The notes below the pieces were generated by a model. It saw nothing but the letters and a program-made list of their open reading frames with translations. It did not search any database and was not told the DNA's origin. A program made the position numbers and the translations under genes. A DNA stretch of 64,000 nucleotides from Desulforhabdus amnigena (lineage in GTDB: Bacteria > Desulfobacterota > Syntrophobacteria > Syntrophobacterales > Syntrophobacteraceae), in NCBI RefSeq assembly GCF_027925305.1, contig NZ_BSDR01000001.1, positions 62,001-126,000 of the forward strand, read 5' to 3'. Every line of letters starts with the position of its first letter. Within the stretch, counting starts at the first letter, position 1. Positions 60,254-64,000 of the stretch are shown in pieces.

Positions 60254-60781
60254 TCAGGAGGATGCAGCACTCAATATGATCCTCGAGACAAGTTCTTCGG
60301 GAGATGCATCGTCGGTATCCAGAATGAGATCGGCAATTTCTTCGTAGAGAGGAGCGCGCCGCCGGAGCACCTCTTCGATCTCATTTTCCATGGGAAGATG
60401 CGTCAAGGGAGGGCGGTTCGCCCCTGTTTCGGGGTCCTGAAGGAGTCGGGCATGAATGGTTTCGGGTGACGCTCTAAGCCAGACAACAAAAAATTGTTCC
60501 TTCAGTTTTTCCCTGTTGACTGTTCTTTCGATGACTCCCCCGCCGGTAGAGACCACCAGCCTCTCCCTTTCCGCAAGGGCATGTAGCAGTTTGGACTCCG
60601 CTTCTCTAAACGATTCCCAGCCGTAAGTCCGGACATAGGAATCAATATCCTGCCCCAGGGATGCGATCAGTTCCTTATCCATATCCACCAAGGGCCAATG
60701 GGTTTTCATGGCCAAAATTTTACCCACAAGGCTTTTGCCGGTTGCACGAAAACCAATAAGTGCTATCTTACCTTTTTTCAT
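60254..60781 (-). CDS. aroK: shikimate kinase
   Basis: Phosphorylates shikimate in the route to chorismate. 175 residues with Walker A LIGFRATGKSLVGKILAM near residue 9, DMDKELIASLGQDIDSYVR (shikimate-binding Asp), VVSTGGGVIERTVNREKL (GGG motif) and DPETGANRPPLTHLP (adenine loop and lid). Canonical size. AAAGGAAAC precedes the ATG. It is divergent from the DUF374 gene with a 39-bp gap and leads the M28 peptidase gene. Confidence 0.92.
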   Translation of the reverse strand: MKKGKIALIGFRATGKSLVGKILAMKTHWPLVDMDKELIASLGQDIDSYVRTYGWESFREAESKLLHALAERERLVVSTGGGVIERTVNREKLKEQFFVVWLRASPETIHARLLQDPETGANRPPLTHLPMENEIEEVLRRRAPLYEEIADLILDTDDASPEELVSRIILSAASS

Positions 60782-60820
60782 GTCGATATGTTTCCTTTCA
60801 CTTGATATGCAAGGTAGATC

Positions 60821-61516
60821 ATGAGCGAAAAATCTGTGACGGTGGAGTCCCCCGGCAAAAAAGCTTCGCGCCGGTTCCATGTGGAGCAGGTGCCCTTCTT
60901 GCCCCGACTAGTGGCAGGGATGATGCGATTCCTCCATGGGAGCTGTCATTTTAGCATCTTGGGAAAAGAACATGAAGATGCGGCTTTGGCGCACGACGGG
61001 CCGGCCTTGTTTGTATCCTGGCATTTTGCCTTTCCAGCAGTCATTTACCATTTCAGGGATCGCAACGGAATGGTTATGGTCAGCCGCAGCCGTGATGGAG
61101 AGTGGGCCGCTCGAGTTCTGAAACATTTGGGTTACAAGAGTTTCCGTGGTTCGCCCGGAAAGGGCGGCGCGACGGCACTGCGCCGGATCATTGCGGAGAT
61201 CAAGCGTGGTCCCGGCGGAGGTTTCGTGGCGGACGGTTCCAAAGGGCCGCCGCTGGTGGCCCAGAAAGGGATTCTGCTCCTGGCTCGCTACACGGAGGCT
61301 CCTCTGGTGCCTGTGAGCGTGGCGGCCGATCCCTGCTGGCGTTTCCACAGTTGGGATCGCACTCTTCTTGCCAAACCCTTCTCCCGAGTCGTACTCGCTT
61401 TCGGGCCTCCCCTTTGGGTGCCGCGGAATATGTCTGCGGAGCAAATGGATCGTAAACGTCTGGAACTGGAAAATACACTCAACGATCTCACGCGCAAAGC
61501 CGAAGAAGCTTTGTAA
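60821..61516 (+). CDS. DUF374 lysophospholipid acyltransferase-family protein
   Basis: 231 residues. The core is LFVSWHFAFPAVIYHFRD, MVMVSRSRDGEWAARVLKHL and GGGFVADGSKGPPLVAQKGI, the signature of DUF374, a group placed in the acyltransferase superfamily and linked to lipid A or Kdo-lipid modification. The AAGGTAGATC before the ATG supports the start. Its exact reaction is unknown. It is divergent from aroK and about 190 bp upstream of rnpB on the same strand. Confidence 0.82.
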   Translation: MSEKSVTVESPGKKASRRFHVEQVPFLPRLVAGMMRFLHGSCHFSILGKEHEDAALAHDGPALFVSWHFAFPAVIYHFRDRNGMVMVSRSRDGEWAARVLKHLGYKSFRGSPGKGGATALRRIIAEIKRGPGGGFVADGSKGPPLVAQKGILLLARYTEAPLVPVSVAADPCWRFHSWDRTLLAKPFSRVVLAFGPPLWVPRNMSAEQMDRKRLELENTLNDLTRKAEEAL

Positions 61517-61710
61517 CTGTTGACCACCCTTTGCATATCCGCAGGGTCGTCAAAGAATGGGCGGCATTGCAGCCGGCTGAGCCCTTGCAAAGTTTGCGAG
61601 GTTTTGCTATTTGCCGGCTTGAACAGACAACGAAATTTGCTATTATTACGAATATATGATATCTGCGATGTCCAACCTGGAAATTTTGATCTGCCGGCAG
61701 TTGGGGATTT

Positions 61711-62090
61711 GGAGTAGGGCAAATGATCGCTGGTTTATCCCCTTGCGGGGAAAGACGGGAGGAAAGTCCGGGCTCCACAGGGCATGGTGCTGGGTAACGC
61801 CCAGTCTCGGCGACGAGGAGGAAAGCGCAACAGAAAGCAGACCGCCTCGCCAATGGCGGGGTAAGGGTGAAACGGTGAGGTAAGAGCTCACCAGTCTCGG
61901 TGGCGACATCGGGAGCTAGGCAAGCCCCACCCGGAGCAAGACCGAATAGGAGAGCGTTTGAGGGCGGCCCGTCCGAGCTCTCGGGTTGGTTGCTTGATCC
62001 CACTGGTAACAGTGGGGCTAGAGGAATGATCATTGCCTCGTTCTTCCTTCGGGGAGGATGGGGAACAGAACCCGGCTTATGACCTGCTCC
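61711..62090 (+). ncRNA. rnpB: RNase P RNA (type A)
   Basis: The catalytic RNA that trims the 5' leader of tRNA precursors. Conserved parts occur in order: GAGGAAAGTCCGGGCTCC (CR I), GGGTAACGCCCAG, ACAGAAAGCAGACCGCC, GGGTGAAACGGTGAGGTAAG, GAGCAAGACCGAATAGG, and ACAGAACCCGGCTTATGACC. The ends pair: GGAGTAGG at 61711-61718 with CCTGCTCC at 62083-62090 (P1 helix, one G-U). A run of eight T follows at 62098-62105, so P1 plus T-tract may end transcription. About 380 nt, the usual size. Confidence 0.97.
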
Positions 62091-62231
62091 AAATCCCTTT
62101 TTTTTCAAATGTGCCAAAAATCAACGGTAGCGCCGTCTTCCATGGCGGCGAAAAAAAGAGAGTTTATACTTTTCTTCTTGTGGATCTCCTTTTGAACCGG
62201 CTCCATCTTCTCTATTGTTTTGGATTTTTAA

Positions 62232-62969
62232 ATGATGTCAAAAACCTGTGCAATCATTCCCGCTGCCGGACGCGGTCTGCGGATGGGTAGAAACAAACCC
62301 AAACAGTTTCTTGAAGTATCAGGAAAGTCCCTTCTTTCTCATACATTGGATATTTTTTCGAAGGCTTCCTTCCTGTCGGAGATTTTTCTGGTGGTTCCTC
62401 AGGATTTTATATCTGAAGCTCGAGAGCTGATTCAGGGCTTCTCCGATTCGATTCGGGACGGGTCCCGTTTTTCAGTGGTTGTGGGGGGAGCGGAAAGGCA
62501 GGACAGCGTTTACAACGGCTTGTGCCGGTTGCCTTCAGACTGCGATTGGGTGATGGTGCACGATGGCGTGCGTCCTTTTGCATCCCTGAAACTCCTAGAG
62601 AAAACCTGGAAAGCGGCTCAAATCTCGGGGGCGGCCGTTGCGGCTCTTTCTGCCACGGATACGGTCAAGCGCGTTCTGGACGCAGTCGTCCGGGAAACGC
62701 TGCCGCGCGAGGAAATCTGGCTGGTTCAGACGCCTCAGGTGTTCCGCAAGGAAATTCTGCTTAGAGCTTACGAAGAAGCCCGGAAATACGGATGGGTGGG
62801 GACGGACGATGCCTCCTTTGTGGAACGCCTTCAAATCCCGGTTTCCGTGGTCCATGGGGAGCGTTCGAACATAAAGGTGACCACTCCCGAGGATCTCGAC
62901 TGGGCTGCGTGGTATCTTGGTCGAAATCCCGAGAGGGAAAACCTTCAATCTGCGGGGGGGGAAGCATGA
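62232..62969 (+). CDS. ispD: 2-C-methyl-D-erythritol 4-phosphate cytidylyltransferase
   Basis: Third step of the non-mevalonate isoprenoid pathway: CTP + MEP gives CDP-ME. 245 residues: [20 protein letters not shown] (CTP loop), [35 protein letters not shown], and [20 protein letters not shown] followed by VTTPEDL. Two adjacent ATG codons start it, without a strong ribosome binding site. It overlaps ispF by 4 bp, as in many bacteria. Confidence 0.95.
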   Translation: MMSKTCAIIPAAGRGLRMGRNKPKQFLEVSGKSLLSHTLDIFSKASFLSEIFLVVPQDFISEARELIQGFSDSIRDGSRFSVVVGGAERQDSVYNGLCRLPSDCDWVMVHDGVRPFASLKLLEKTWKAAQISGAAVAALSATDTVKRVLDAVVRETLPREEIWLVQTPQVFRKEILLRAYEEARKYGWVGTDDASFVERLQIPVSVVHGERSNIKVTTPEDLDWAAWYLGRNPERENLQSAGGEA

Positions 62970-63445
62970 GGGTGGGATTTGGATACGACGTTCATGCGTT
63001 TGTGGAAGGACGTCCTCTTTTTCTGGGGGGGGTCGAAGTCCCCTACGAATACGGACTGCTCGGCCATTCGGATGCCGATGTGCTGTTGCACGCCATCGCG
63101 GATGCCCTTCTGGGTGCGGCAGCCCTCGGGGATATCGGGCGCCATTTTCCGGATTCCGATCCGGCCTACAAGGGAATCTCCAGCCTGCTGCTCCTGGAGC
63201 GCACGGTGGAATTGATCGAGGAGCGCGGCTTCAAAGTGCAAAACATCGACAGCACCTTGGTCCTTCAAAAACCTCGTCTTGCCCCTTATATTTCCAGAAT
63301 GGTTGAACAAATTGCCAGGGTCGCGGGACTTCCCCTTTCGTCGGTCAATGTCAAGGCCACCACGACTGAAAAGCTCGGCTTTACGGGTCGGGAAGAAGGG
63401 GTGGCGGCATATGCAGTAGCTCTCCTTGAAGAGAGAGTTCAATGA
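62966..63445 (+). CDS. ispF: 2-C-methyl-D-erythritol 2,4-cyclodiphosphate synthase
   Basis: Cyclises CDP-ME 2-phosphate in the same pathway. 159 residues: [20 protein letters not shown] (Asp-His zinc ligands), [40 protein letters not shown], and [20 protein letters not shown]. Canonical length. Its ATG overlaps the ispD stop (ATGA), showing coupled translation. Confidence 0.96.
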   Translation: MRVGFGYDVHAFVEGRPLFLGGVEVPYEYGLLGHSDADVLLHAIADALLGAAALGDIGRHFPDSDPAYKGISSLLLLERTVELIEERGFKVQNIDSTLVLQKPRLAPYISRMVEQIARVAGLPLSSVNVKATTTEKLGFTGREEGVAAYAVALLEERVQ

Positions 63446-63516
63446 TTTTGATGTTGAGAATGTGCGGTTTCGTTTCGGGCTCTTGTCGCCTTCGGTTCGA
63501 GCCACTCAACATTCTT

Positions 63517-63660
63517 TTAAGGGAGTTGGCGGATTCTAATATCCCGTTATTCACCACAAAGACGCGGAAGGCACGGAGAAGATTTTGGAATTCTTATGGG
63601 ATTCCTCTGTGATCTTTGGGCCTCTGCGGTGAATGGGGATTTCAAGAGCGACTCACTCCC
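63517..63660 (-). repeat. interspersed repeat, copy B (inverted)
   Basis: Reverse complement of the copy at 59111-59246 with a small insertion near the middle (CCTTCCGCGTCTTTGTGG region). It fills much of the gap between ispF and cysS. Confidence 0.8.
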
Positions 63661-63755
63661 TAAATCCTGATGTTATGTTGATGTTATAGTGAAAAGATTG
63701 CAGGCTGCACTGAAACTTCGATGCTTGCTTCCTGCCGTCTATGGAGATCATACAC

Positions 63756-64000
63756 ATGGGATTGCAACTTTATAATACGCTCACAAAAAGCAAGGAAGAA
63801 TTTGTTCCTCTGGAACCCGGGAAAGTCAGATTTTATGTCTGCGGAGTAACGGTCTACGACTATTGCCATATAGGGCATGCGCGTTCCGCCATCGTTTTCG
63901 ATGTCGTCTATCGATATCTCATGCACCTCGGCTACGATGTGACGTATGTGCGCAACTTTACGGATATCGATGACAAAATCATTCGCCGCGCCAACGAAGA
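63756..64000 (+). CDS. cysS: cysteinyl-tRNA synthetase (5' part, cut by window edge)
   Basis: Charges tRNA-Cys. The visible 81 residues begin [20 protein letters not shown], with the zinc Cys29 in [12 protein letters not shown] and the class I HIGH motif at residues 38-41 in [12 protein letters not shown], then [20 protein letters not shown]. All are canonical for CysS. GGAG lies about ten bases before the ATG. The remaining four-fifths is outside the window. Confidence 0.96.
   Translation, partial: MGLQLYNTLTKSKEEFVPLEPGKVRFYVCGVTVYDYCHIGHARSAIVFDVVYRYLMHLGYDVTYVRNFTDIDDKIIRRANE

Noticed and set aside
62131-62157. Hairpin after rnpB (CGCCGT ... ATGGCG) as a terminator
   Set aside because: It is followed by A residues on the plus strand, not T. 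The P1 helix with the T-run at 62098-62105 is a better candidate.
1-64000. tRNA genes, CRISPR arrays, prophage and transposase genes
   Set aside because: None was recognised by eye on either strand. A covariance or profile search would be needed to exclude a tRNA in the intergenic regions.

Overview
The window looks like a chromosomal segment of a Gram-negative, probably anaerobic member of the Desulfobacterota, most like the Syntrophobacterales (inference). The grounds are a full lipopolysaccharide and lipid-asymmetry gene set, an oxygen-sensitive indolepyruvate:ferredoxin oxidoreductase, flavin-dependent thymidylate synthase ThyX, type A RNase P RNA, and a possible selenocysteine codon. I saw no phage, insertion sequence, CRISPR array or tRNA gene. 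A few islands are clearly richer in A+T than their surroundings (about 13.9-14.9 kb, 26.3-27.0 kb and 31.8-33.1 kb) and may have been acquired by transfer.

Layout. 0-1.5 kb: panC-panD and the start of a DUF502 gene, all minus strand (pantothenate synthesis). 2-4 kb: acetoacetyl-CoA synthetase. 4.6-12.3 kb: polysaccharide export ABC transporter (Wzm/Wzt), glycosyltransferases and the initiating polyprenyl-phosphate sugar-1-phosphate transferase. 12.4-20.4 kb, minus strand: glycosyltransferases, O-antigen ligase, two heptosyltransferases, a lipid A acyltransferase-like gene and MsbA. Just upstream on the same strand, 20.4-23.1 kb: a branched-chain-amino-acid-type binding protein and a phenylacetate-CoA ligase. 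23.7-28.6 kb: a membrane glycolipid modification set (ArnC-like transferase, two ArnT-like transferases, PAP2 phosphatase). 28.7-33.1 kb: panE, a PIN-domain gene, two small lipoproteins, a DUF1573 gene interrupted by an in-frame TGA, and one more glycosyltransferase. 33.2-42.1 kb, minus strand: fabH, a second phenylacetate-CoA ligase, LivF, a LivM-LivG fusion, LivH and IorBA. These fit uptake and activation of aryl acids and 2-keto acids. 42.6-47.5 kb: two unknown small proteins, an HD-domain protein, and tmk, an all-alpha dUTPase and thyX (dTTP supply). 47.8-51.0 kb: mlaFEDCB phospholipid transport operon. 51.0-56.3 kb: darP/yjgA, a third ArnT-like transferase, an ArsR-family regulator with a clear promoter and operator, sixA, thiE and thiM. 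56.7-64 kb: a Cys-rich unknown, a SYLF protein, an L,D-transpeptidase, an M28 peptidase with aroK, a DUF374 acyltransferase, rnpB, ispD-ispF and the start of cysS.

The most notable observation is at 30781-31209. A DUF1573 reading frame carries one TGA exactly where the family has the first Cys of its Cys-Gly-Cys motif. The rest of the domain continues in frame for 55 codons, and a perfect stem-loop lies just downstream of the TGA. This is either a selenocysteine-containing periplasmic protein of a family I do not know as a selenoprotein, or a very recent nonsense mutation. Other items worth a second look are a fused LivM-LivG transporter with no adjacent binding protein, a nine-codon leader frame directly upstream of thiM, an ArsR operator that overlaps its own ribosome binding site, a family of inverted-repeat elements, and a roughly 140-bp repeat present in inverted orientation on both sides of the aroK-rnpB-ispDF segment.
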